Shown here in pieces: positions 23,797 through 32,128 of a DNA stretch of 52,927 nucleotides (positions within the stretch are counted from its first letter, which is position 1; every line of letters begins with the position of its first letter). Made by a program: the position numbers and the translations under genes. The DNA is from an uncultured delta proteobacterium (GTDB taxonomy: Bacteria > Bdellovibrionota_C > UBA2361 > OMII01): contig CAIVDM010000177.1 in the NCBI GenBank assembly GCA_903904735.1, positions 1 to 52,927 of the forward strand, in the 5' to 3' direction. The notes under the pieces were generated by a model. The model had not been told where the DNA came from, made no database searches, and saw only the letters and a list, made by a program, of their open reading frames with translations.

Positions 23797-24340
23797 CTCA
23801 CCGTCTCGCTCTTATCAGGGAAGTTCAAGCGCCACGAATCTGGTGTGGCTCATCAGCTTTGGCGATCTTTTGACGCTCTTAGTTTGCTTCTTCTTGGTTT
23901 TGACGCCCTGGAGCCAGGTTAGTTTTAGCTCTGATGCCAGCAAACAGCCACTTACACCGATTCTAACTTCCGACGGCCGCCTTGGCACCTCTCTTGCAAA
24001 TCGGTCTCTAGGACTCCGTACGTCTCCTGAACAGCTTGGGGAGTTTGTGCTTACCAGAATCGCTTTCAGCGAAGAGCAGGGAGCGCAACTTCAGGAGATT
24101 ATTACGTCGGTTGGCCGCGCGGTATTACAGAATCCTGAGGGTACAGCTCAGATGATTCTGGAGATATGCGGGACCTATCCTCGAGCGGAGCTACTGCGAA
24201 GAGTCGGCGGTGGATTAGCGGAGATATTGAGACAGCCGCTAGCGCTGGAGGTGGAGATTGATGGCGAGTGCCGAGCGATACAAGCTCGACACCCACAAAT
24301 CGAGAATCCCGTCGGAGTTATCAAGATAGTTCACAGGTAG
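23789..24340 (+). CDS. motB: MotB-like stator protein with conserved TM aspartate
   Basis: The 183-residue product from ATG 23789 (preceded by GGAGGG and GGGAGG) has a typical MotB start: LVWLISFGDLLTLLVCFFLVL, in which Asp26 corresponds to the ion-binding Asp32 of E. coli MotB. After the single helix comes a periplasmic region of about 140 residues that is short and diverged; the end, IENPVGVIKIVHR, recalls the last strand of the OmpA-like domain. It is the probable ion-conducting partner of MotA. The start choice avoids a 33-base longer frame from 23756 that lies inside the preceding gene. Confidence 0.8.
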   Translation: MNNSPSRSYQGSSSATNLVWLISFGDLLTLLVCFFLVLTPWSQVSFSSDASKQPLTPILTSDGRLGTSLANRSLGLRTSPEQLGEFVLTRIAFSEEQGAQLQEIITSVGRAVLQNPEGTAQMILEICGTYPRAELLRRVGGGLAEILRQPLALEVEIDGECRAIQARHPQIENPVGVIKIVHR

Positions 24341-24348
24341 TGAGGATC

Positions 24349-24909
24349 ATGGCTGAGGAAAAAGGGACCGAACAAACAGAGACACAGGCTCTTCCCTCTC
24401 CGGCGAATCGGAAGAAGATGCTTTTGATTGCGGGTGTGGCGCTTCTCGTTGTCGGTGTTGGGGCACCAGTTGGCTATTTAATGCTTGGCTCGTCAAAGCC
24501 AGCGCCGCAGGTAGAGGACGTTAAAGTCGACACCCAGGACGCTAACAAGGATGAAACTCACGCCAAGCTTGAAGGACATGGAGATGACATCGAACTAGAG
24601 GAGGGGGAAGAGGCTCTCGGAGCCATCGTTCCTTTCGAGACTTTTTTAGTCAATTTATCGGGAGGCAAATACATCCGTGTGCAGCTACAGGCTGAGTTCG
24701 AGACTCCGGATGTCCCACGAAGACTTTACTCGAGAATGGTCCCGATTCGAGATGGAATAATCTCGCTTTTGACACAACAATCCGCCTCTGATCTGGAGGA
24801 TATCAAGGGTAAGGAGAAGTTGAAGAAAGGGATCAAAGATCTCATTAATGAGCGACTTCATCGTGAGGATGTGCGTCGGGTGTATTTCACTCAGTTTGTA
24901 ATCCAGTAG
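24349..24909 (+). CDS. fliL: flagellar basal body-associated protein FliL
   Basis: A 186-residue single-pass inner-membrane protein that surrounds and supports the stators. A TM helix (about 23-46) follows a polar N-terminus, then a charged acidic linker (about 55-90), then the FliL periplasmic domain with FLVNLSGGKYIRVQLQAEFE, the basic stretch LYSRMVPIRDGIISLL and, near the end, the conserved VYFTQFVIQ. The start at 24349 is chosen since GTGAGGA lies 3 bases before it and it begins 8 bases after the previous stop. A longer frame from 24268 would lie inside the MotB-like gene. Confidence 0.93.
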   Translation: MAEEKGTEQTETQALPSPANRKKMLLIAGVALLVVGVGAPVGYLMLGSSKPAPQVEDVKVDTQDANKDETHAKLEGHGDDIELEEGEEALGAIVPFETFLVNLSGGKYIRVQLQAEFETPDVPRRLYSRMVPIRDGIISLLTQQSASDLEDIKGKEKLKKGIKDLINERLHREDVRRVYFTQFVIQ

Positions 24910-24916
24910 GAATCGC

Positions 24917-25942
24917 ATGAATCAAGTACTAAGCCAGGACGAGATCAATACGCTGCTAAAGGGACTCTCTGAAGGAGATATCGAAGACGGCTCAGTCGAG
25001 ACACAGCTTCAGCAGAATGTGAAGAAATTCGACCTGGCGAGCCAGGAGCGTATCATCCGTGGTCGAATGCCGACTCTCGAGTTGATTCATGAGCGATTCG
25101 CGCGGCAATTTCGTACAGGTCTGGCGAAGTTTCTTGGAAGAACCTGTTTCACGAATGTCGGTGGGATCGAGATGGTGAAGTTCGGATCTTTCATGAAGAA
25201 GCTGCCCTTACCATCATCGCTTCATGTGGTGAAGATGGCGCCTTTGACAGGGCAAGCTCTCGTCGTAGTCTCGGCCCCCTTTGTGTTTGGAGTTATCGAT
25301 GGTTTGTTCGGGGGCAAGGGGCAAAGCAGAGTGAAAGTTGAGGGACGAGAGTATACCCCAATTGAAAGCCGTCTTATCGGGAAAGTAGTGCAGATCGCCC
25401 TTGAATTACTCAAGGAGGCTTGGGCTCCAGTATACAACATCGATTTTGAGTACCTACGAGCGGAGGTCAATCCGTTCGCGATAACCATCGCGCCCCCGTC
25501 GGACGTGGTAATTGTCGTTAACATTGAGATAGAGCTTGAGCAAGAGTGCACGAATTTAACCATCTGCATGCCGTATTCAACGCTTGAGCCTCTGCGTTCA
25601 AAACTCTCCACAAGCATCCAGAGCACTCGCCTTGAAGTCGATGGAGCTTTGTTGAGGCGTATGCAGGGAAATGTGCTTCAGACAATGTGCTCGATGAGTG
25701 TGCAGTTAGCTCGTGGGTCGATCAAGACTCGTGATTTCTTGGCTCTTGGTCCAGGAGACATTATCACACTCGAGACTAATCCAACTGAAGCCGCTCGAAT
25801 TATGGTTGAGGGAGTGCCGAAATTTTATGGCAGCGTCGGAAGTCTCCGTGGGAATAGAGCGGTACGTATTTCCAGGGATATTCCGAAGAATGATTTGATT
25901 AATATCCGTAATAAACAGGAGCTGACGAACAATGGTAGATAA
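24917..25942 (+). CDS. fliM: flagellar motor switch protein FliM
   Basis: A 341-residue C-ring subunit. The N-terminal SQDEINTLLKG motif is the CheY-P binding segment, the central CheC-like domain is seen around GGIEMVKFGSFMKKLPLPSSLHVV, and the C-terminal FliN-like (SpoA) domain covers about 255-330 (VQLARGSIKTRDFLALGPGDIITLE). It sets rotation direction with FliG and FliN. The start follows AGGAATCGC. Its end overlaps fliN by 11 bases. Confidence 0.96.
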   Translation: MNQVLSQDEINTLLKGLSEGDIEDGSVETQLQQNVKKFDLASQERIIRGRMPTLELIHERFARQFRTGLAKFLGRTCFTNVGGIEMVKFGSFMKKLPLPSSLHVVKMAPLTGQALVVVSAPFVFGVIDGLFGGKGQSRVKVEGREYTPIESRLIGKVVQIALELLKEAWAPVYNIDFEYLRAEVNPFAITIAPPSDVVIVVNIEIELEQECTNLTICMPYSTLEPLRSKLSTSIQSTRLEVDGALLRRMQGNVLQTMCSMSVQLARGSIKTRDFLALGPGDIITLETNPTEAARIMVEGVPKFYGSVGSLRGNRAVRISRDIPKNDLINIRNKQELTNNGR

Positions 25943-26300
25943 TGAGGTAGAGCAAGGTCTAGAGGAAGTCGCCCAGGCGGCGGCGGATGTCGCGGCGGCG
26001 GCGGCGGCGACGGCGACACCTAAGAGGCAATATGGTCGAACGCTTGAGTTCATCATGGATGTCGCGCTTCAAGTGACCGTGGAGGTTGGACGAGCGCGCA
26101 TGACTATCCAGGATCTTTTGCAGTTGGGGCAGGGGTCCGTGGTTGAGCTCGAAAAGCTCGCGGGAGAGCCTCTCGATATTTATATCAATGGAAAGTCCGT
26201 GGCTCGTGGTGAGGCGGTTATCGTCAATGAGAAATTCGGCGTTCGTTTGACCGATATTATCTCGCCAGAAGACCGAATCGAGGGACTTGAGGGGCGATAA
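25932..26300 (+). CDS. fliN: flagellar motor switch protein FliN
   Basis: A 122-residue C-ring protein. The C-terminal SpoA domain (about 45-115) is standard: LQVTVEVGRARMTIQDLLQLGQGSVVELEKLAGEPLDIYINGKSVARGE. Residues 14-29 form an alanine run (AQAAADVAAAAAATAT) that is coded by a near-perfect GCG/GGC triplet repeat and forms a flexible linker. The ATG lies inside the fliM stop region and its own stop overlaps the fliO ATG by one base. Confidence 0.95.
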   Translation: MVDNEVEQGLEEVAQAAADVAAAAAATATPKRQYGRTLEFIMDVALQVTVEVGRARMTIQDLLQLGQGSVVELEKLAGEPLDIYINGKSVARGEAVIVNEKFGVRLTDIISPEDRIEGLEGR

Positions 26301-26758
26301 TGAATCAGGAAAGTCTGACGCGCGTTATGAGAAGTGGTATGTGGTGGACGTGCGTCCTCGCGATATTCGCGGTGATTCCACGAATCGTGGCCGCCGAGAT
26401 GCCAGCGGTGATGGGCGCGAGCTTCGCGGCGACTGATTCGGGTTCTGTCACGGCTTCCTGTTTGCGAATGGTTGGGGCGCTGTTTTTCTGCCTCGGTGTT
26501 TTCGCCGGTGGCGTGCATCTCTATAGAAAGTTCGGAACTAAAAGTGGAGCGTCGTCGAAACGACGGATGATGGTACGAGAGCGTCTTTCGCTCTCCTCGA
26601 AGTCCGCGTTGATACTCGTGTCGCTCGATGGAAAAGAGTTTATCGTCGCTAGCGGCTCGGAACATGTGACCCTTGTTCCAACGAATACCATCATGGCGGC
26701 CTCTTTTAGCGAGTCCCTCGATGTTGAGACAGCGCGAGAAGAGGTGTTCAATGCGTAG
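26300..26758 (+). CDS. fliO: flagellar biosynthesis protein FliO
   Basis: A 152-residue export-apparatus assembly factor that helps FliP fold. An N-terminal hydrophobic segment (about 12-32, probably a signal-like helix) is followed by a periplasmic loop and a TM (about 53-74), then a basic cytoplasmic part with the typical FliO element VRERLSLSSKSALILVSLDGKEFIVASG. Length and position before fliP support the call. It starts at the last base of the fliN stop and its end overlaps fliP. Confidence 0.9.
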   Translation: MNQESLTRVMRSGMWWTCVLAIFAVIPRIVAAEMPAVMGASFAATDSGSVTASCLRMVGALFFCLGVFAGGVHLYRKFGTKSGASSKRRMMVRERLSLSSKSALILVSLDGKEFIVASGSEHVTLVPTNTIMAASFSESLDVETAREEVFNA

Positions 26759-27527
26759 CTGTTTCGCGCGCGTCTCATTTGCCATAGCGATGGGAGTTTT
26801 CGCTACGTCACTGTCGTCACAGGATGCCTACGCTCAGGCGGCGGGACTTCCCGATCTGTCGGTGTCAATCGGGGGAAGTGAGTTGGCCAGCGGCAATTCT
26901 GTCGCCAGTAGCCTAAAGATTCTACTGTTGCTCACAGTACTGTCGTTCGCGCCGGCGATGATATTGTGCATGACGTGTTTCACTCGTATCTCGGTTGTGC
27001 TCGGAATGACCCGTACGGCTATAGGAACGTCGTCCCTCCCGCCCAATACCGTTATTACGGGTTTGTCGCTCTTTCTCACTATCGCCATCATGGGTCCAGT
27101 GTTCCAGAAAAGTTACGACGCTGGCGTTAAGCCCTACCTGGACGGTCAGATGGATCAGTCTCAAGCGCTCATCAAAGCTTCAGCCCCTCTTAAGGAGTTT
27201 CTCGTTAGGCACGCGCGTGAAAAGGATTTAGCGTTGTTTTTGCAAATTACCAAATCTGAATTCCCCAAAGATCCGAACGATGTGCCTTTTTTCGTCGCGG
27301 TGCCGGGATTCATTCTCAGCGAGCTCAATACCGCTTTTCAGATCGGGTTTTTAATAGCGTTACCATTTTTGGTGCTGGATATGGTCGTGTCATCAGTCTT
27401 GACATCTATGAGCATGATTACACTCCCTCCGGTCGTCATATCGCTGCCATTAAAGCTCATGCTTTTCGTGATAGTCGACGGTTGGCACTTGATTATTAGC
27501 TCTTTGGTTAAGACCTACCAAGTATAG
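26751..27527 (+). CDS. fliP: flagellar export protein FliP
   Basis: A 258-residue core of the FliPQR export gate. The N-terminal signal peptide (about 1-29) is cleaved in this family. Four TM segments follow, with the conserved RISVVLGMTRTAIGTSSLPPN and, near the C-terminus, SVLTSMSMITLPPVVISLPLKLMLFVIVDGW. The ATG at 26751 overlaps the fliO stop by 8 bases (GAAGAGG lies 8 bases upstream). A frame reading back to 26673 is inside fliO and not credible. Confidence 0.96.
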   Translation: MRSCFARVSFAIAMGVFATSLSSQDAYAQAAGLPDLSVSIGGSELASGNSVASSLKILLLLTVLSFAPAMILCMTCFTRISVVLGMTRTAIGTSSLPPNTVITGLSLFLTIAIMGPVFQKSYDAGVKPYLDGQMDQSQALIKASAPLKEFLVRHAREKDLALFLQITKSEFPKDPNDVPFFVAVPGFILSELNTAFQIGFLIALPFLVLDMVVSSVLTSMSMITLPPVVISLPLKLMLFVIVDGWHLIISSLVKTYQV

Positions 27528-27536
27528 GAGAATAGC

Positions 27537-27809
27537 ATGGGAGTGGATGATTTCTTGAGACTCGGTCAAATTAGCATTGAGACAGCTCTTTACACCTGCG
27601 CGCCGATTCTCATTTTTGGTCTGGTGGCAGGTTTGTTCGTGAGTATTTTCCAGGCCGCGACGCAGATAAATGATCCAGCGCTTGCCTTCATCCCCAAAAT
27701 TGGAGCCGCTGTTGTGGGAATGTTAATGTTTGGGCATTTTATGATTAATCGAATCGCGAGCTTCACAGTGTATGTATACACTCAGATCGGCAATATAACG
27801 CCTCACTAG
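27537..27809 (+). CDS. fliQ: flagellar export protein FliQ
   Basis: A 90-residue, two-TM export-gate subunit. The family sequence is easy to recognise in LFVSIFQAATQINDPALAFIPK, with the loop QINDPAL between the two helices. AGGAG lies 8 bases before the ATG, and the gene begins 9 bases after fliP. Confidence 0.95.
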   Translation: MGVDDFLRLGQISIETALYTCAPILIFGLVAGLFVSIFQAATQINDPALAFIPKIGAAVVGMLMFGHFMINRIASFTVYVYTQIGNITPH

Positions 27810-27831
27810 AGTCTAAGAGAGGCCTACAATT

Positions 27832-28623
27832 GTGGCAATCGATAGCCTTGGTAGTTTAGCTAATCTGTTCGTAACGAGGCTCGACCTCGGTTGGACGCTA
27901 TTACTCCTGATGACCAGGTACATGGCGTTTATGATTATCGTTCCCGGTCTCGGAAGTGGTATCGCTGGAATTACGATTCGTTACCCAGCCTGCCTCGTGC
28001 TAGCTCTGGTCTCTTTGCATGTGGAGCGAGCCGCGCCAGTGCCAACAGACATGGGATTAATGGTAGCGCAGGTATTTTCGGAAATATTGCTAGGTTCGGC
28101 TGTCGGATTCGTGCCGCTATTTATAGTGTCAGGAGCGCAGACAGCAGGTCATTTGGCGAGTGGAACCATGGGACTTAACGGAGCGCAGCTTTTTGACCCA
28201 TCCACCTCCGCGCCACTTTCGGATTTGGCGCGTATTTATAGCGACCTCACCATTACCGTTTTTTTACTTGTCGGTGGTCATCACGTCGCTATATCAGCTT
28301 TAGCGGGTGTTGACTCAGGTATCGCTCCCGGGACTTTTATGATGTCGGCAGCGGGGCTTGAGACATTCATGGAGCAAACAGGGCGAATTTTTCAGATTGG
28401 GTGCCTCATAGCCGCTCCAGTCGTGGTGGCGCTTCTTTTGACTAATTTCGTGATGGGACTGATCTCGAAAGCGATTCCAACCGTCAATATATTCATTATA
28501 AGCTTTCCACTGACGATCGGGATCGGTTTCGCGATTTCAGTTCTCGCGCTTCCCGAGGTCGCGAATTTTCTCGCTCGCGAGATGACTCGATTGCCAGAGG
28601 TGATCGGACGGATTCTGGCTTAG
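27832..28623 (+). CDS. fliR: flagellar export protein FliR
   Basis: A 263-residue membrane protein that completes the FliPQR complex, with six or so TM segments. The early RYMAFMIIVPGLGSG and the later HLASGTMGLNGAQLFDPS (loop) and GLISKAIPTVNIFIISFPLTIGIGF are conserved features. GTG start with AAGAGAGG 9 bases ahead. Unlike the other junctions of this operon, 219 bases separate it from flhB. Confidence 0.95.
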   Translation: MAIDSLGSLANLFVTRLDLGWTLLLLMTRYMAFMIIVPGLGSGIAGITIRYPACLVLALVSLHVERAAPVPTDMGLMVAQVFSEILLGSAVGFVPLFIVSGAQTAGHLASGTMGLNGAQLFDPSTSAPLSDLARIYSDLTITVFLLVGGHHVAISALAGVDSGIAPGTFMMSAAGLETFMEQTGRIFQIGCLIAAPVVVALLLTNFVMGLISKAIPTVNIFIISFPLTIGIGFAISVLALPEVANFLAREMTRLPEVIGRILA

Positions 28624-28633
28624 AACTCGCCAC

Positions 28634-28822
28634 TTAGCAGCGGTCGCTCATGTCGAGACTTGGCGGAATACCCAGTTGAGAGCCGTTTTTCTGACGCTCT
28701 TGGGCCGCCACTTTCCCTTCTTCCAGTAACTTATCATAGGCATATCTTTTGCAGGCGAGTCTGAGGGACTGATTGTGTGTCAATTCCTTAACGGACGCAC
28801 AAGGATGTCTTGGTTGTGTCAC
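28634..28822 (-). CDS. possible small antisense protein between fliR and flhB
   Basis: The only long gap in the flagellar operon contains a reverse frame of 62 residues (from GTG 28822; TTG 28840 is another start). The composition is charged and helical, with two Cys 15 residues apart and stretches such as LACKRYAYDKLLEEGK that look like a real protein. No good ribosome site is seen. An ATG 200 bases further upstream would place the gene antisense to flhB. It might instead be untranslated spacer. Low confidence. Confidence 0.3.
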   Translation of the reverse strand: MTQPRHPCASVKELTHNQSLRLACKRYAYDKLLEEGKVAAQERQKNGSQLGIPPSLDMSDRC

Positions 28823-28842
28823 TAACTTAGTGAATCTCAAGA

Positions 28843-29934
28843 ATGGCAAAAGATAGTTTACCCGAACAGCGTACTGAGATGCCGACTGAGCGTCGGCTAG
28901 GAGAGGTTCGCAAGGAGGGAGCGCTCTTTCATTCAGTAGACCTTGAGCACGCGATGGTGCTCGTGGCTGGTTTTCTCGTCGTAAGCTATTCCTGGAACGT
29001 ACTTTATACGGACATGAAGTATATGCTCGTGAGAGCATTTACCATGATCGGCGAAAACCGCGCGCTGACGACGACCGATCTCATAGACGGGTTTGCTCGT
29101 GTCTCGATGCTAATCCTGCCAGATATTTTGCTAATCACATGCTGTGTCGGTGTGATCGCCGGAATAACAGTCATGCTACAGACCAACTGGAATAAACGGG
29201 ACAAATGGATAAAGTTTCGTTGGGACCTGCTCAATCCTCTTAAAGGCATTAAACGGATCTTCTCTCTGACGGGAATCACCAATCTCCTGAAAGCTATCAT
29301 CAAGCTCGCGCTTGTTCTTCCCATAGGATATTGGGCGCTCAAACAATACGCTCCCCAAATGGTATCGCTGGTGCATATGTCCCTTACGGATGTCCTCAAT
29401 CTCACCGGAGAGGCGATGAAGAACGTGTTCTGGAAGATTATGTACATCTTCTTCGCGATCGCGGCCCTAGACATCGTGTGGGGACGCTTCCAGTGGCTTA
29501 AGCAAAACAAGATGACTAAAGAGGAAGTAAAAGACGAGCGCAAGTCGGTCGAAGGAGACGAGTCGATGAAGCGCAAGATGGTTCTAAAGGGGCAGCAACG
29601 TCTACAAAATAAATTACGCACAAGCGTTCCGAAAGCGGACGTTATCGTCACAAACCCTACGCACTACGCGGTCGCGATAAAGTATGATCGAGCCAACTTC
29701 GCTGCTCCGATTGTCGTCGCGAAAGGGACGGATTTTATGGCGCAACGAATAAGGGAGATAGCGAAGGAACATAATATTCCGATACTTGAGAGAAAAGCAT
29801 TGGCGCGAGCCCTGTATGCTTCGACTGAAGTTGGTAGTGAGATTCCTCGCGAACTGTTTAGAGCTGTGGCCGAGGTACTGGCGTACGTATATCGCCTCAA
29901 GAGACCTCGCGCTCCGGGTATATCAACTCAATAG
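28843..29934 (+). CDS. flhB: flagellar export switch protein FlhB
   Basis: A 363-residue protein with four TM segments and a cytoplasmic autoprotease domain that changes export from rod/hook to filament substrates. The cleavage motif Asn271-Pro-Thr-His is present in VTNPTHYAVAIKYD. The N-terminal TEMPTERRLGEVRKEG segment is the family signature. The last region contains the expected PRELFRAVAEVLAYVYRL. The ribosome site before ATG 28843 is weak. It is 11 bases before flhA. Confidence 0.95.
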   Translation: MAKDSLPEQRTEMPTERRLGEVRKEGALFHSVDLEHAMVLVAGFLVVSYSWNVLYTDMKYMLVRAFTMIGENRALTTTDLIDGFARVSMLILPDILLITCCVGVIAGITVMLQTNWNKRDKWIKFRWDLLNPLKGIKRIFSLTGITNLLKAIIKLALVLPIGYWALKQYAPQMVSLVHMSLTDVLNLTGEAMKNVFWKIMYIFFAIAALDIVWGRFQWLKQNKMTKEEVKDERKSVEGDESMKRKMVLKGQQRLQNKLRTSVPKADVIVTNPTHYAVAIKYDRANFAAPIVVAKGTDFMAQRIREIAKEHNIPILERKALARALYASTEVGSEIPRELFRAVAEVLAYVYRLKRPRAPGISTQ

Positions 29935-29945
29935 GCAGGCAGAGT

Positions 29946-32042
29946 ATGACGAACGCGTTAGCGGCAGGTATTCCGTTTAAAAATGCTGGTCTGCGTGGAC
30001 TGTTCATCCCGGTGGCTCTCGTCGGGATTTTGGCGATCCTTATCTTTCCGTTACCGACACCTATCCTCGACGTCTGTATCGCGCTCAATATCACGATTTC
30101 TCTCATTATCCTCTTCACGTCTCTGTATATAGACCGACCACTTATGTTCTCGTCGTTCCCAGCGATTCTCCTGGTGACAACGCTGTTCCGACTCGCGATG
30201 AACGTCGCTTCTACCCGTCTCATTCTTCTCAATGGAGCCTCGGGTATGGACGCGGCGGGACACGTAATTCAGGCCTTCGGTCAATTTGTAGTCGGCGGCA
30301 ATTACATCATCGGAGTGGTGATGTTCATCTGTATTAATCTTGTTAACCTAAAGGTACTCACGAAGGGTTCGTCGCGTATCGCTGAGGTCGCGGCGCGGTT
30401 CACCTTGGACGCCATGCCTGGTAAACAGATGGCGATTGATTCAGATCTTAATATCGGACTAATTAATGACAAGGAAGCTCGCGTTCGTCGAAAGGAATTG
30501 ACGATGGAGGCCGAGTTCTACGGAGCGATGGACGGAGCCGCGAAGTTCGTGGCGGGAGACGCTGTCGCGGCCTTGTTCCTGGTCGGAATCAACGTGGTGG
30601 GCGGTCTTTTGATCGGTATAGTGCAGCATGGAATGGACTGGAAAGACGCGGCTCAGACGTACACTATCCTGACAATTGGTGAAGGTCTGGTCGCGCAGCT
30701 GCCATCAATTATCATCTCCGCAGCGTCAGGTTTGATTGTCGCTCGCGCCGCTTCAGGAGATGACTTAGGAAGCGAAGTCCTCTCGCAGCTTGGACAGAGC
30801 GCACGCCCACTGTTTCTCACCTCCGCCGTCGCCTTCGCTATGGCGATCCTCCCAGGACTCCCGTTTTTGCCATTCGTTATGCTAGGCGCTGGTACCGGGG
30901 TAATAGGGTTCATGAAGCGCAAGGCGGCGTTAGACTTGAGAGAGAAACAGCAGTCCGAGGAGAGCCAGAAGACGGCGGAGAACACGGGACCGAAGCCGGG
31001 CAGTACGGAGGAGGTAACGGGACTCCTTTCGATGGATACGTTGGAGCTTGAGGTTGGATTTGAGCTCGTTCAGATAGTCGAGGGAGGTGACCTTGTTGAG
31101 CGAATTCGGTCAATCAGAAGACAATTCGCTCTCGACTATGGTTTCATCGTTCCTCCGATTCACATCCGGGACAATGTTCGTATCAAGTCGACAGAATACC
31201 GCTTTATGCTTCGCGGCACGGTAATTGGCTTGGGTACGTTAAAGCCGCATCACTTGTTGGCCATGGATCCAGGCAACGTCGCCACGCCGGTACCAGGTAC
31301 TCCAACAAAGGAGCCTGCCTTTGGTCTCGACGCTCTTTGGATTAGCGAAGGAGAGAAGGAGAGAGCGCAGTTCGCGGGCTACACCGTGGTTGATCTATCA
31401 ACAGTCATCACGACCCACATTACGGAGCTGGTACGAGCTCATATGCATGAATTGCTCGGCCGTCAGGAAGTGCAGCACTTGGTGGATAATCTCTCGAAAT
31501 CCGCGCCCAAGGTAGTGGAGGAGCTTATTCCGAACGTCATGAATCTGGGGAATCTGCAGCAAGTCCTTGCCTTGCTACTTCGAGAACAAGTGAGTGTACG
31601 AGACCTTCGATCGATCCTAGAAACCTGTGCTGATTGGGCGCCGAGCGTTAAGAGCCCAGAGCGCCTGGCGGAGTTCGTTCGACGGAAGTTCTCGAGAGCC
31701 ATTACGTCGAAATATACAACTCCCGATGGCGTGTTACCTTTAGTCAGTCTTACTCCGGCGCTCGAGAGGACTATCAGTGAGGCGCTTCAGCAGACTGATG
31801 AAGGGTCATTTCTCGCTCTCGAGCCGGGAACCGCTCAAATAATCATTAATAAGTTGGCCTCGTCAGCGGAGAAATTCGGTGAGATTGGACAGACTCCAGT
31901 ACTCTTGGCGCCCGGTCATCTGAGGCCAGCGGTCTTCAATTTCGTGAATCGTTTCGCGCCTGGCTACGCGGTCGTTAGTCATCATGAGGTAGCGGCTAAC
32001 ACACGGGTTCAATCACTCGGGGTCTTAGGAATTAGCGATTGA
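29946..32042 (+). CDS. flhA: flagellar export protein FlhA
   Basis: A 698-residue export-gate protein. About eight TM segments in the first 330 residues include the family block AEVAARFTLDAMPGKQMAIDSDLNIGLI (conserved FHIPEP region, about 140-170). The C-terminal part is the four-subdomain cytoplasmic region that docks chaperone-substrate complexes, with IRSIRRQFALDYGFIVPPIHIRDN (ring contact) and a long helical tail. Standard length. An 86-base gap with a hairpin follows, then flhG with no flhF in between. Confidence 0.97.
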   Translation: MTNALAAGIPFKNAGLRGLFIPVALVGILAILIFPLPTPILDVCIALNITISLIILFTSLYIDRPLMFSSFPAILLVTTLFRLAMNVASTRLILLNGASGMDAAGHVIQAFGQFVVGGNYIIGVVMFICINLVNLKVLTKGSSRIAEVAARFTLDAMPGKQMAIDSDLNIGLINDKEARVRRKELTMEAEFYGAMDGAAKFVAGDAVAALFLVGINVVGGLLIGIVQHGMDWKDAAQTYTILTIGEGLVAQLPSIIISAASGLIVARAASGDDLGSEVLSQLGQSARPLFLTSAVAFAMAILPGLPFLPFVMLGAGTGVIGFMKRKAALDLREKQQSEESQKTAENTGPKPGSTEEVTGLLSMDTLELEVGFELVQIVEGGDLVERIRSIRRQFALDYGFIVPPIHIRDNVRIKSTEYRFMLRGTVIGLGTLKPHHLLAMDPGNVATPVPGTPTKEPAFGLDALWISEGEKERAQFAGYTVVDLSTVITTHITELVRAHMHELLGRQEVQHLVDNLSKSAPKVVEELIPNVMNLGNLQQVLALLLREQVSVRDLRSILETCADWAPSVKSPERLAEFVRRKFSRAITSKYTTPDGVLPLVSLTPALERTISEALQQTDEGSFLALEPGTAQIIINKLASSAEKFGEIGQTPVLLAPGHLRPAVFNFVNRFAPGYAVVSHHEVAANTRVQSLGVLGISD

Positions 32043-32089
32043 TAAAGTTATGTCGTACTGGATAGTTAGCGGAGTTACGAAAAAACAGT

Positions 32090-32115
32090 AGGTCCACCTG
32101 AAGTTAGTTGGACCT
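32090..32115. repeat. hairpin AGGTCCA/TGGACCT between flhA and flhG
   Basis: A 7-bp perfect stem with a 12-base loop in the flhA-flhG gap, 13 bases before the flhG GTG. There is no T run. It might tune expression of flhG or be the site of mRNA processing. In most related operons flhF occupies this place. Confidence 0.45.
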
Positions 32116-32128
32116 GATTGAACGTTGA

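Noticed and set aside
32043..32065. Sigma-28 promoter TAAAGTTA near flhA end
   Set aside because: The -35-like part fits, but no GCCGATAA-like -10 lies at the required spacing.
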